In this document: positions 16,814 through 25,598 of the stretch, piece by piece
Layout: every line of letters starts with the position of its first letter
Numbering within the stretch: position 1 is the first letter of the stretch
Assembly: GCA_002375495.1 (NCBI GenBank)
Contig: DFLU01000014.1
Coordinates: forward strand, 1-64,000
DNA length: 64,000 bases
Direction: 5' to 3'
Source of the DNA: Flavobacteriaceae bacterium UBA3611
GTDB lineage: Bacteria; Bacteroidota; Bacteroidia; Flavobacteriales; Flavobacteriaceae
The notes under the pieces: model-generated
What the model was told of the DNA's origin: nothing
Databases searched by the model: none
The model's input: the letters and a program-made list of their open reading frames with translations, nothing else
Made by a program: the position numbers and the translations under genes

Positions 16814-17617
16814 ATGAAACCAAACGCAGTTAAAATATCACAAATAACAGACGAGACCACCGCAAACAACGCAACTACGTCTTTTGCCGTTTGTTGGATT
16901 AAAAATGAAATTGAAGGGATAAAAATTGACGATGTCTTGTATTCGAATGTCTCAAACGCCATCTTTTTTCTAGACCCAAAATTTCAATGGAAAATTCTAA
17001 AAAAAGAAGGAACTCCTACAGCAGGATATATTTTATACCTGACCAATGATGTTTTAAATCACCCAATGCTAAGCAATCTTCACATAAACAAAGTCAGACT
17101 TTTCAATGCTGGCGAAGTCCCATTATTTAAATTAAGTCCAGGAATAGAAAAAAGAACGCAAGCCATCCTGGAAATGATAGATGAACTACTAGGCTCTGAA
17201 TTAAACCACAAAGAAGAAGCAATCCTCTCGCTCCTAAACACCTTCTTTGTGTATTGTGACGGGCAATGTAACATCAAATCGGTGATTTCAAACAATAACA
17301 CCAAAACACATTTGGTGTACAATTTTAAAAAATTAGTCGACGAGCATATTCTACAACAGCACGATGTTTCTTTCTATGCAAACAGCCTCAACATATCACC
17401 CAAGTACCTCAACGAATGCGTGCAAGAAGTGCTCTCGGTGAATGCAAAAAATATCATTATTGAACAACTACTGATGAGATCTCGACATGCCCTTAAATTC
17501 TCGTCTCAATCTATAAAAGAGATTAGTTTTGAGTTGGGCTTTTCTTCTCCAGACTATTTCAGTTATTTCTTTAAAACACATACCGGGAACACCCCTTCTG
17601 CACTCAGAAAAACTTGA
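16814..17617 (+). CDS. AraC-family transcriptional regulator
   Basis: A 267-residue regulator with a cupin-like N-terminal domain and an AraC-type double helix-turn-helix in the last hundred residues (DVSFYANSLNISPKYLNECV and IKEISFELGFSSPDYFSYFFKTHTG). It is outside the repeat array. The gene is followed after 83 bases by an exported cupin gene, which may be its target. There is no signal or membrane segment. The ligand is unknown. Confidence 0.9.
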   Translation: MKPNAVKISQITDETTANNATTSFAVCWIKNEIEGIKIDDVLYSNVSNAIFFLDPKFQWKILKKEGTPTAGYILYLTNDVLNHPMLSNLHINKVRLFNAGEVPLFKLSPGIEKRTQAILEMIDELLGSELNHKEEAILSLLNTFFVYCDGQCNIKSVISNNNTKTHLVYNFKKLVDEHILQQHDVSFYANSLNISPKYLNECVQEVLSVNAKNIIIEQLLMRSRHALKFSSQSIKEISFELGFSSPDYFSYFFKTHTGNTPSALRKT

Positions 17618-17700
17618 TTCTTCTTAATTTCTAAGGTTTTACATTAATTTTCATAGGATACCTACCCATTCTTACATGTAAATTGCACTAAAACAGTATC

Positions 17701-18246
17701 ATGAACCGAAAACAATTTATCAAAACATCTGGCGTAGGATTAGGAATTGCGTTAGTACCCACAATTGTACAAAGTCAAATAGCACCATCAGATAATCAGA
17801 AACCGCTTCCTAAAAATTCAAAAATAATTAAGGATAAAGAAGGAACTGTTTTAAATGTGATTGGCGACATCCAAACCCATAAATTGTCGGGTGAAGACAC
17901 CAAAAATCAGATTGTTGAATGGGTAGACAATGTAGATCCCGGCGTTGGAATTCCGCCCCACGTACACACATTGGAAGATGAAATTTTTAGAGTCGTAAAA
18001 GGTCAAGTTGAAATCATGATAGACGGAAAAACCACAGTACTTCAAGAAGGAGATGTCGCTTTTGCCCCCAAAAATATACCACATGCATGGAAAGTAGTTG
18101 GTACCGAAAAAGCCAAAATGATTACATCTGCCTTCCCAGCCGGCATTGAACATATGTTTGCAGAATTGGCCAATCTCCCAGAAGGTCCTCCAGATTTTAA
18201 AAAGGTAGCTGAAATTTGTGCAAAACAAGGAATTAGCTTTGTGTAA
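17701..18246 (+). CDS. Exported cupin-domain protein
   Basis: The N-terminus NRKQFIKTSGVGLGIAL has an Arg-Lys pair and hydrophobic stretch like a Tat signal, with cleavage near VQSQ. The mature protein is a single cupin: GVGIPPHVHTLEDEIFRVVKGQVEIM gives the metal-binding His-x-His and Glu, and FAPKNIPHAWKVVG gives the second His. This resembles quercetin-dioxygenase-like cupins. The enzyme activity, if any, is unknown. A periplasmic location with Tat export would suit a metal-loaded fold, which is inference. Confidence 0.85.
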   Translation: MNRKQFIKTSGVGLGIALVPTIVQSQIAPSDNQKPLPKNSKIIKDKEGTVLNVIGDIQTHKLSGEDTKNQIVEWVDNVDPGVGIPPHVHTLEDEIFRVVKGQVEIMIDGKTTVLQEGDVAFAPKNIPHAWKVVGTEKAKMITSAFPAGIEHMFAELANLPEGPPDFKKVAEICAKQGISFV

Positions 18247-18313
18247 CTACATCGGCTAGTACATAAATCGTATTATTGTATTACCTTTAAGTATAACCAA
18301 TGATGCCATCCCC

Positions 18314-18790
18314 TTGGAAAGCACGAAAAATGTAACAACTACCATCTTAGACTTCCTGAATGCTATCAATATTGAAGTGATAGATACAGTCTTGACAGAC
18401 AATACCTTCCTACCAGGGCTTCAACTAAAAGGAGCAACCATACTGTTAGATAGAACTAAGTTGAAATATCCAGGCGATATACTCCATGAAGCGGGGCACA
18501 TTGCAGTATCTGAAAAGCATATAAGACCGCTAATAGGTTCTTCGGAAATCACAGACGATTGGCCTCCTGATGGTGAAGAAATAGCCGCCATCTTATGGTC
18601 TTTTGCTGCGTCACACCATTTAAATCTAGACCTTAATGTTGTCTTCCACCCAAACGGATATAAAGGTGGTTCGGCTTGGCTTATTGAACAATTTACCAAT
18701 AAAAAGTATGTGGGACTGCCCTTATTAGAGTGGATGTCGCTCTGCAACGCAGACCAATTTCCCAAAATGAAGAAATGGATTCGGGATTGA
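18314..18790 (+). CDS. Conserved hypothetical protein with HEAGH motif
   Basis: A 158-residue soluble protein. The segment KYPGDILHEAGHIAVS contains HExxH with a following His-Ile, which resembles a zinc-peptidase helix (HEAGH), and GEEIAAILWSFAASHHL offers a possible third ligand. No other protease feature is obvious and the family is not recognised. The start is TTG at 18314; nearby ATG codons are in another frame. Upstream in frame there is a stop at 18257, so the gene cannot extend much further. Confidence 0.65.
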   Translation: MESTKNVTTTILDFLNAINIEVIDTVLTDNTFLPGLQLKGATILLDRTKLKYPGDILHEAGHIAVSEKHIRPLIGSSEITDDWPPDGEEIAAILWSFAASHHLNLDLNVVFHPNGYKGGSAWLIEQFTNKKYVGLPLLEWMSLCNADQFPKMKKWIRD

Positions 18791-18896
18791 CGAATTCTAA
18801 TACCGTATTTTCAACCTTTTCTAAATTTAGAATAAAAAACAACCCTGGTTTTCTATCTTTAGCGTTCAACTAACCCAATTGAAGGTAAGGAACAAC

Positions 18897-19970
18897 ATGT
18901 CCCCATTCAGTATTAACAGAGAGCAAACCAATCTTTTAAAAGGGGTAGGCATCCTACTTATCATATTCCACAACTATTTTCACTGGGTACCACCTTATAC
19001 TGGAGAAAATGAATTTATATTTAATCCAGAGTTTGTTCAGAATCTTTTCAACAGACTCAAGACTTCACCTCTAGACATACCAAATACCCTATTCTCCTAT
19101 TTCGGGCACTTTGGGGTGCAATTATTTTTATTTATCAGCGGTTACGGCTTGGCAAAATCCTTTCAAAAAAAGGAACACGATTTTATCGATTTCATGAAGA
19201 AAAGAGCTGCCAAACTTTACCCGGCATTCATAATCGGAATCATAGTGCTAATTGCTTACGTCACGCTGGTGTACGGATTTCCAGACTTAAAATGGTTTGC
19301 TAAAATCGGACTTAAACTTGCGATGGTGCACACCTTAATTCCAGGGCAAGCACTCGCTATCAATGGCCCTTGGTGGTTTTATGGTCTCATCATGCAGCTT
19401 TACGTACTCTTTATACCTTTGTATTTTATAATTAGAAAATGGGGATGGCAAGGGTTTGCCGTAGTAGCAATTGCATCATACCTTCTTATATTTTCATTGT
19501 ACCAACCGCTATTATCTTCTGATTTATTTGTGATGGCGAATGCCCCGGGACATATTCCAGAATTTACCCTGGGGATTCTGTTGGCGTTCAATACAAAAGT
19601 TTCAAAATGGGCCATACCTTTATGTGTTGTGATATTTATAATAGGTAATTTCTATTTTCTATCTTTTCCACTCACCTTTATTACAATTACTTACCTATTG
19701 GTTGTGCTAATACTTAAGCTATTTCGAAGAGAAAATATTCTGTTCAAAGTCATTGTTTTCTACGGAAAATTAAGCATGTTCTTATTTGCCATACACGGTT
19801 TTTTTAGGAGGCCTTATTTTGTAGAAACCGCCATTGAAGCGAAAAATCCGTTGATTACAGCATTACTCGCATTTATTTACTTGTTAGTCGTAACAATTGT
19901 GGCGTATGTAAGCAAAGTCTTGTACGAAAGACTATTTCAAAAGCAAAAAGCTAGCAAACTTGCACCCTGA
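18897..19970 (+). CDS. Acyltransferase 3-family membrane protein
   Basis: An integral membrane protein with about ten hydrophobic segments. The N-terminus NLLKGVGILLIIFHNYFHW is the acyltransferase-3 signature with the catalytic-type His, and FGVQLFLFISGYGLAKSFQKK is the second family motif. Such proteins O-acylate cell-surface sugars, lipids or peptides. ATG 18897 is preferred over an in-frame TTG at 18879. A near-consensus TATCTTTA lies about 35 bases upstream. Neighbours give no pathway hint. Confidence 0.88.
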   Translation: MSPFSINREQTNLLKGVGILLIIFHNYFHWVPPYTGENEFIFNPEFVQNLFNRLKTSPLDIPNTLFSYFGHFGVQLFLFISGYGLAKSFQKKEHDFIDFMKKRAAKLYPAFIIGIIVLIAYVTLVYGFPDLKWFAKIGLKLAMVHTLIPGQALAINGPWWFYGLIMQLYVLFIPLYFIIRKWGWQGFAVVAIASYLLIFSLYQPLLSSDLFVMANAPGHIPEFTLGILLAFNTKVSKWAIPLCVVIFIIGNFYFLSFPLTFITITYLLVVLILKLFRRENILFKVIVFYGKLSMFLFAIHGFFRRPYFVETAIEAKNPLITALLAFIYLLVVTIVAYVSKVLYERLFQKQKASKLAP

Positions 19971-20097
19971 GTTGGTGCCTTAACAAAAACGAATGACAGA
20001 AATTTTCAAAAAAAATAAAATCTGTGTAACCTTTTGGGTTCAATTTACGTATAACTTAAGCAAGACAGGCTTGCACATTCAAACCTTACAACCCTAA

Positions 20098-20961
20098 ATG
20101 AGACAACTCAAAATAACAAAGCAGGTTACCAACAGGGAAACCGCCTCTTTAGACAAGTACCTTCAGGAAATTGGTAAAGTAGACCTCATTACCGCAGACG
20201 AAGAAGTAGAATTGGCACAAAAAATCAAGGCAGGCGACCAACGCGCTCTTGAAAAATTGACCAAGGCAAATTTGCGTTTTGTGGTTTCTGTGGCTAAACA
20301 ATACCAAAACCAAGGGCTTACACTCCCAGATTTGATTAATGAAGGAAATCTTGGGCTTATTAAAGCTGCGCAACGTTTTGACGAAACGCGTGGTTTTAAA
20401 TTTATTTCATACGCTGTTTGGTGGATCCGTCAATCGATTCTACAGGCATTGGCCGAGCAATCCCGTATTGTTCGTTTACCGTTAAACAAGATTGGAAGTA
20501 TTAATAAAATAAATAAAACATTTGCGTTTTTAGAGCAAGCGCATGAGCGACCTCCTTCTGCTGAAGAAATTGCGAAAGAGTTAGACATGACAATCAATGA
20601 TGTGAAAGAGAGTATGAAAAACTCTGGCCGTCACGTCTCTATGGATGCTCCGTTGGTTGAAGGTGAAGATAGTAACTTATACGACGTATTACGAAGTGGA
20701 GAATCTCCAAATCCAGACCGTAGTTTGTTGCATGAATCGCTACGAACCGAAATTGAGCGCGCTCTAGAAACACTTACTCCTAGAGAAGCAGATGTAATTC
20801 GCTTATACTTTGGTTTAGGAGACCAGCACCCGATGACGTTAGAAGAAATCGGTGAAACCTTCGACCTTACCAGAGAACGCGTACGCCAGATTAAAGAAAA
20901 GGCAATTCGCAGGTTGAAGCACACCTCTAGAAGTAAAATCCTTAAAACCTATTTAGGCTAG
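20098..20961 (+). CDS. rpoD: Primary RNA polymerase sigma factor
   Basis: A 287-residue sigma-70 with the short Bacteroidota layout: no region 1.1, then region 1.2 (DKYLQEIGKVDLITADEEVELAQKI), region 2 (LRFVVSVAKQYQNQGLTLPDLINEGNLGLIKAAQRFD and the SYAVWWIRQSI DNA-melting part), region 3 and region 4 (LTLEEIGETFDLTRERVRQIKEKAIRRLK type). It is the housekeeping sigma that reads the TTTG/TAnnTTTG promoters. The gene is monocistronic, ended by a strong terminator at 21046. Confidence 0.97.
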   Translation: MRQLKITKQVTNRETASLDKYLQEIGKVDLITADEEVELAQKIKAGDQRALEKLTKANLRFVVSVAKQYQNQGLTLPDLINEGNLGLIKAAQRFDETRGFKFISYAVWWIRQSILQALAEQSRIVRLPLNKIGSINKINKTFAFLEQAHERPPSAEEIAKELDMTINDVKESMKNSGRHVSMDAPLVEGEDSNLYDVLRSGESPNPDRSLLHESLRTEIERALETLTPREADVIRLYFGLGDQHPMTLEEIGETFDLTRERVRQIKEKAIRRLKHTSRSKILKTYLG

Positions 20962-21045
20962 TATATTTTGAAATTTCAACAAAATAGTACTAGATACGGC
21001 AACTTACAGTATTAAACATACTGTTCGTTTTTTGATTGATGAATG

Positions 21046-21074
21046 ACCTCCGGCTGATTACCGGAGGTTTTTTT
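21046..21074 (+). terminator. Rho-independent terminator of rpoD
   Basis: A perfect 8 bp stem ACCTCCGG / CCGGAGGT around a 7-base loop, followed directly by a run of T. It sits about 85 bases after the rpoD stop and before the BLUF gene. Confidence 0.9.
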
Positions 21075-21088
21075 CTTTTGAAATTTAC

Positions 21089-21096
21089 TACCTTTG
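21089..21096 (+). promoter_or_regulatory. -7 element TACCTTTG of the BLUF-rpe operon
   Basis: Perfect TAnnTTTG consensus 26 bases before the BLUF ATG at 21123 and just past the rpoD terminator. No good -33 TTTG is seen at the expected spacing; the terminator T run lies there. Confidence 0.5.
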
Positions 21097-21122
21097 GGCA
21101 AACAATCAACCTCACCAATACT

Positions 21123-21527
21123 ATGATTTATACCCTCTGTTATGTTAGTAAGGCAGCGGAAAATCTGAATGCCTCATCTGTGGAAGATATTTTCCTGACC
21201 ACACAAAGCAATAACACCCAAAAAAACATCAGTGGTATTTTAATATATGGCATGGGTAATTTTTTTCAAGTGTTGGAAGGAGAAGAAACCGTAGTTGAGA
21301 AATTATATGAAGATTATATCAAAGACGACCCACGACATTCAGACATTTTTGAAGTGATTCGTAGAAAAACAGAAACCCCAATATTTGAAACCTATAGTTC
21401 GCTATTTACTATTGTTAAGACCACAAAACAACTAGAACATATTAAAGCATACCTTAAACAACACAGAATTAATTCTACTGGCGAAAAATTAGGCCGCCTA
21501 TTAAATCCTTTTTTATTAGAACTATGA
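21123..21527 (+). CDS. Stand-alone BLUF-domain blue-light sensor
   Basis: A 134-residue protein that is only a BLUF domain (blue-light sensor using FAD). The flavin-contacting Tyr7, Asn31 and Gln49 are present with the same 24 and 18 residue spacing as Tyr21, Asn45 and Gln63 of AppA, and FFQVLEGEE plus DDPRHSD are diagnostic. The semi-conserved Trp near residue 90 is absent. The start at 21123 is chosen because the longer frame runs through the rpoD terminator. There is no output domain, so it must act by contact with a partner. Its stop overlaps rpe by 4 bases, so both are co-translated. A paralogue is at 37998. Confidence 0.92.
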   Translation: MIYTLCYVSKAAENLNASSVEDIFLTTQSNNTQKNISGILIYGMGNFFQVLEGEETVVEKLYEDYIKDDPRHSDIFEVIRRKTETPIFETYSSLFTIVKTTKQLEHIKAYLKQHRINSTGEKLGRLLNPFLLEL

Positions 21528-22189
21528 GCAAAATATTAATATCCCCATCCATGCTAGCGGCAGACTTTGCCAACTTACAACGCGATGTAGAATTAGTGAA
21601 CAACAGTGAGGCAGATTGGTTTCATATTGATGTGATGGACGGCCACTTCGTACCTAACATTTCCTATGGCATGCCAGTGATAAAAGCAATTAAAAAACAC
21701 GCAACAAAGCCGTTAGATGTACATTTAATGATTGAAAAACCCGAACGCTATATCCAAGAATTTGCAGATGTGGGTGCAGACATCATTACCGTACACTATG
21801 AAAGTACCGTACACTTGCACCGAACGCTCGCCCAAATAGAAAATGCAGGATGCAAAGCGGGTGTGGTATTAAACTTGACTACTCCAGTTTCAGTATTGGA
21901 AGACATCCTCCCAAAGTGTTTTATGGTGTTGCTTATGAGTATCAACCCAGGTTTTGGCGGACAAAAATTTGAAGAAATGACCTATGCAAAGGTGAAGAAA
22001 CTTCGAAAAATGGCAAATGACCAAGGTCTCAACACCCATATCGAAATTGACGGCGGTGTGAGCAACAAAAATGCAAAACAATTGGTAGAGGCAGGAGCAG
22101 ATGTTTTGGTCGCGGGAAGTTATATTTTCGGTTCAGATAATCCAACCGAAACCATCGCAGGACTTAAAAAGCTCGTGGGCCCAACTTAA
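21524..22189 (+). CDS. rpe: Ribulose-phosphate 3-epimerase
   Basis: A 221-residue TIM-barrel enzyme that interconverts ribulose 5-phosphate and xylulose 5-phosphate in the pentose phosphate pathway. Motifs seen: ISPSMLAADFANLQRD, the metal-site WFHIDVMDGHFVPN, LDVHLMIEKPE, SINPGFGGQKF and the catalytic Asp in IEIDGGVSN. It begins inside the ATGA overlap with the BLUF gene. Being coupled to a light sensor is a notable context, although it may be accidental. Confidence 0.97.
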   Translation: MSKILISPSMLAADFANLQRDVELVNNSEADWFHIDVMDGHFVPNISYGMPVIKAIKKHATKPLDVHLMIEKPERYIQEFADVGADIITVHYESTVHLHRTLAQIENAGCKAGVVLNLTTPVSVLEDILPKCFMVLLMSINPGFGGQKFEEMTYAKVKKLRKMANDQGLNTHIEIDGGVSNKNAKQLVEAGADVLVAGSYIFGSDNPTETIAGLKKLVGPT

Positions 22190-22224
22190 AAAAGGTCTTG
22201 ATTTATAAGTTAAGACTGGTATCT

Positions 22225-22257
22225 TTTGCATGCTGAATAACACAAGTTCTATATTTG
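22225..22257 (+). promoter_or_regulatory. Promoter TTTG-N21-TATATTTG
   Basis: The -33 TTTG (22225-22228) and -7 TATATTTG (22250-22257) match the Bacteroidota consensus at good spacing. The ATG of the regulator follows 3 bases later, which predicts a leaderless transcript. Confidence 0.65.
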
Positions 22258-22260
22258 TGT

Positions 22261-23346
22261 ATGCAACAAACCCCCACTTTTGATACTTGGACGGCTGGTT
22301 TTCTGGTAGCCGTAGCCATGGGACTATTTTTGGGCATATTGCTTTTAAGTGACAAGAACAGGAAAGTGCGACCCATTGCATTCTTTATTTTTGCATTCAG
22401 TTTTATATTATTACAGTATGTGTTGTATTGGACAGGTTATCAGTTTGTGTATCCTTATTTTGTATTTTTTCCTGTCGTCTGCTACTATCTCACGGGTCCT
22501 TTACTCTATTGGTATTTTTTGAGTCTATATCGTAAAACAGTCTCAAAAACGCTACTGTTACATTTCTTGCCGGCATTATTGTGCGCCATTCCCTATGTTG
22601 CAACCTTACTTAAAAACACAATAGCTCCTCCAATAACGGTTCCTTTGGCATGGTTACCACAGTACTACCAATTCATTATTATGCACATGCTTATCTATAC
22701 ATGTTTATTGTTCAGGATAGTACATACCAATAAGCACTTACATACTGAATATGCACAAATTCGAAAAAAATGGGCTAAATTTTTAGTGACTTTATACGCC
22801 TTGTTTGTTGTGGCATATATTTCGTATTACGTATTGGTGAATTTTCCCTTCTTCAATAACGAATGGGATTATGCAATTTCTATTGTAATGAGCGGTTCCA
22901 TCTATGCCATAGGATACTTTATTTTTAAGCAACCCCAAATATTTGATGGCGAGTTTTATGCGTCATTTTTTCTTCCGGCCACTACCTCATCACTAGAAAT
23001 ACAACTTTTGGATGAACTCTATAAAAAAATCACCGATTATATGGTTCAGAATAAGCCTTACACCAACAATGAGCTGCGCTTGGCCAATCTAGCAGATCAA
23101 TTAGGGTTTTCAACACATCTCCTTTCCAAAGTAATTAATCAAAAATCGGGTGTCAATTTTAACACCTTTGTGAATCAATACCGTTTGGCTGAAGCCGAAA
23201 AATTACTACAAAACGAGTTTGACACACCTATCAAAACCGTGTATTACGATGTAGGTTTCAACAGTAAGGCGGCTTTCTACCACGCCTTTAAGAAAAAGCA
23301 CCAATGTACACCCATGCAGTACAAACAGCGGTTTCAACTGTCTTAA
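22261..23346 (+). CDS. Membrane-bound AraC-type regulator
   Basis: The first 225 residues contain about seven hydrophobic segments (for example FLVAVAMGLFLGILLL, FFIFAFSFILLQYVLYW), and the C-terminal hundred residues are an AraC-type helix-turn-helix (LRLANLADQLGFSTHLLSKVINQKSG and IKTVYYDVGFNSKAAFYHAFKKKH). This 7TM plus AraC layout is common in flavobacteria and suggests a membrane sensor acting directly on DNA. The ATG at 22261 is preferred over an in-frame TTG two codons earlier because the promoter ends at 22257. Confidence 0.9.
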   Translation: MQQTPTFDTWTAGFLVAVAMGLFLGILLLSDKNRKVRPIAFFIFAFSFILLQYVLYWTGYQFVYPYFVFFPVVCYYLTGPLLYWYFLSLYRKTVSKTLLLHFLPALLCAIPYVATLLKNTIAPPITVPLAWLPQYYQFIIMHMLIYTCLLFRIVHTNKHLHTEYAQIRKKWAKFLVTLYALFVVAYISYYVLVNFPFFNNEWDYAISIVMSGSIYAIGYFIFKQPQIFDGEFYASFFLPATTSSLEIQLLDELYKKITDYMVQNKPYTNNELRLANLADQLGFSTHLLSKVINQKSGVNFNTFVNQYRLAEAEKLLQNEFDTPIKTVYYDVGFNSKAAFYHAFKKKHQCTPMQYKQRFQLS

Positions 23347-23441
23347 TTTATAAACGCTCGGGGGCAGATTTATAATTCTGAACCCTTCTTCTCACCAATC
23401 TGTCGAATTTAGGTGTATACTAATTTTAAAATTTTTACACC

Positions 23442-24557
23442 ATGAAAATCTATCAACTCTTAACGCTCTTTTTAATGTGCGCCACCCTACCTTTATCGGC
23501 CCAAGATCTCAAGATTTATGTAAGTGATGCCGAAAATTTCAGTGCTAACTCAGGTACTATCATTCAATACGATATCGATGGTACCAATCCGCAAGACTTC
23601 ATAGTAGACGAATTAAGCTGGCCCCAAGATATCGTGTTCTTGCCCAATACCAACGAAGTGATTATTTCAAACTTGAACAGCGGAAGAATCACAAAATACA
23701 ACGCTGTAGATGGCACGTACATAAACGACTTTGCCACAGTGGCTGGAGGTCCCACACGTATGAAGATAGGACCCGACGGCTTGCTATATGTAATTCAGTG
23801 GAGTACTACAGACAACAAAGTGCTACGGTATGAACTTGATGGTACATTTGTAGATGAATTTACCGATATTGGCGTGCCACGAAGCATTGGCATAGACTGG
23901 GATGCTGGTGGCAACCTATATATTTCGTCGTTCGGGTCGGGTACTGTGACGAGTTTTGATACTTCGGGCAATAGTACTGGAATATTTGTAGACAACTCAG
24001 AACTTTCTGGGCCTACCAATATCTATTTTGACGATGACGGAAACTTACAGGTATTTGACTGGAACGATGGAGATGTAGAGCAATATGACAGTACAGGTGC
24101 GTACCTCGATACCTTCATCACAGATGTGAGCCAAGTCGAGGGTGTCGACTTCCTACCCAATGGTAACATCATTTTAGGACATGGTAACGATTTGTCTGTT
24201 AAGGAATATCTACCCGACGGCACCTTTGTCGGCGAGCTTATTTCGTCGGGATTGGGCGGTCTAGACCAACCCAATGCTGTTATTCTTTTTGATCGTTCCA
24301 CCTTGGGTTTAGAAGAAAATGAAAAAGTAACATCCCAAATAGTTTCTCCATCGGTAGGTACTGTGTTCAATCTTCTAGAAGCTGCCAAAAACAGGTTTGA
24401 TACCATCCAAATTTTTAATACCTCCGGACGATTGATAGATACTTTATCTCCAAAAAAACAGCAATGGAGCGCCTTTCGGGTTACAGAAGGAACTTATTTA
24501 GTGGTTGGCATGAGTCAGGGAAGAAAAACAACGCAAAAGATTGTGGTAAAAAAATAA
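23442..24557 (+). CDS. Secreted beta-propeller protein with type IX-like sorting domain
   Basis: A signal peptide (ending LPLSAQ) is followed by an NHL/SMP-30-like six-blade propeller of about 270 residues with repeats such as GTIIQYDIDGTNPQDF, GLLYVIQWS, GNLYISSFGSGTVTSFDTSG and GNIILGHGND. The last 75 residues look like a type IX secretion (Por) C-terminal domain: a short strand set with FDTIQIFNTSGRLID and the terminal TTQKIVVKK. The protein is probably exported to the surface. Target is unknown. A good terminator follows. Confidence 0.85.
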   Translation: MKIYQLLTLFLMCATLPLSAQDLKIYVSDAENFSANSGTIIQYDIDGTNPQDFIVDELSWPQDIVFLPNTNEVIISNLNSGRITKYNAVDGTYINDFATVAGGPTRMKIGPDGLLYVIQWSTTDNKVLRYELDGTFVDEFTDIGVPRSIGIDWDAGGNLYISSFGSGTVTSFDTSGNSTGIFVDNSELSGPTNIYFDDDGNLQVFDWNDGDVEQYDSTGAYLDTFITDVSQVEGVDFLPNGNIILGHGNDLSVKEYLPDGTFVGELISSGLGGLDQPNAVILFDRSTLGLEENEKVTSQIVSPSVGTVFNLLEAAKNRFDTIQIFNTSGRLIDTLSPKKQQWSAFRVTEGTYLVVGMSQGRKTTQKIVVKK

Positions 24558-24579
24558 AGGCATTTCAAACATAGTTTAA

Positions 24580-24613
24580 GCCCGTTTCAATCTAGTTGGA
24601 GCGGGCATTTTTT
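24580..24613 (+). terminator. Rho-independent terminator after the propeller gene
   Basis: An 11 bp stem (GCCCGTTTCAA with TTGGAGCGGGC, two G-U pairs in RNA), 5-base loop and a run of six T. The T run merges with the -7 element of the next gene. Confidence 0.8.
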
Positions 24614-24620
24614 ATCTTTG
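24613..24620 (+). promoter_or_regulatory. -7 element TATCTTTG of the YpdA-like gene
   Basis: A perfect TAnnTTTG match three bases before the ATG at 24624, so the transcript would be leaderless. A TTG at 24596-24598 is closer than the usual -33 distance. The element overlaps the end of the upstream terminator. Confidence 0.55.
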
Positions 24621-24623
24621 CGT

Positions 24624-25598
24624 ATGGCAAACATTCACAAAGAAGTATTGATAATTGGCGGCGGACCCATTGGTATTGCGTGCGCGCTAGCCTGTAAAAA
24701 AAGAGATTTGGATTATGTAATTCTAGAAAAGGGAGCACTTACCAATTCGTTATATCACTACCCGTTGAACATGCAGTTCTTTTCAACTTCTGAAAAATTA
24801 GAAATTGAAAACATTCCATTTATTAGCAAGTCGGCTAAGCCTGGCCGTGATGAGGCACTAGAATATTACAGGCGTGTGGTTACTTCAAATAACTTAGAAA
24901 TTCGATTGTTTGAAAAAGTATTTTCAGTAAAAAAAGTAAATAATCAATTTCACGTTAGATCAGAAAAAAACATCTACACAGCCTCGAACGTGGTGGTGGC
25001 TACAGGATTTTACGACATCCCAAAATTATTGAATGTACCCGGAGAACAGCTACCAAAGGTGTCACACTACTACAAAGAAGCACATCCGTACGTGCTTCAA
25101 AAAAATATTGTTGTTGGTGCGAGTAACAGTGCCGTAGATGCTGCCCTAGAGATTTGGAGAAAAGGCGGCGAAGTTACCATGGTAGTTCGTGGAAAAAGTA
25201 TTGGAGATCGTGTAAAATACTGGGTGAAACCAGATATTGAAAACAGAATTGCCGAAGGAAGCATTACTGCATACTTTAACACGGAAATTTCAGAAATAAG
25301 AGCTAACGAAGTACTACTAAATACACCTGAAGGACCCAAGGTTTTACCCAATGATTTCGTGATTGCCCTCACTGGATATCGACCTAATTTTGAATTTTTA
25401 CAACAGATGGGAATTACACTCTCTGAAGAAAAAAACATCCCCGTCTATAACGATGCTACTATGGAAAGTAATATTGAGGGATTGTATCTGGCTGGGGTGA
25501 TTTGTGGCGGTACCGAAACACATAAATGGTTTATTGAAAACTCTAGAATTCATGCAACGCTTATTGCAGACGACATTTACCGTAAAATGAATGTTTAG
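24624..25598 (+). CDS. YpdA-family FAD/NAD(P)H-dependent disulfide reductase-like protein
   Basis: A flavoprotein with an N-terminal FAD fingerprint EVLIIGGGPIGIACALAC, a second Rossmann motif NIVVGASNSAVDAALEIW for NAD(P)H, and the family end TGYRPNFEFLQQMG ... GLYLAGVICGGTETHKWFIEN. This set fits YpdA (bacillithiol disulfide reductase), which in some Bacteroidota accompanies bacillithiol. No CxxC active-site pair is seen, as expected for YpdA. The electron acceptor here is inferred. It converges with an MtfA-like gene, overlapping by 4 bases. Confidence 0.88.
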   Translation: MANIHKEVLIIGGGPIGIACALACKKRDLDYVILEKGALTNSLYHYPLNMQFFSTSEKLEIENIPFISKSAKPGRDEALEYYRRVVTSNNLEIRLFEKVFSVKKVNNQFHVRSEKNIYTASNVVVATGFYDIPKLLNVPGEQLPKVSHYYKEAHPYVLQKNIVVGASNSAVDAALEIWRKGGEVTMVVRGKSIGDRVKYWVKPDIENRIAEGSITAYFNTEISEIRANEVLLNTPEGPKVLPNDFVIALTGYRPNFEFLQQMGITLSEEKNIPVYNDATMESNIEGLYLAGVICGGTETHKWFIENSRIHATLIADDIYRKMNV

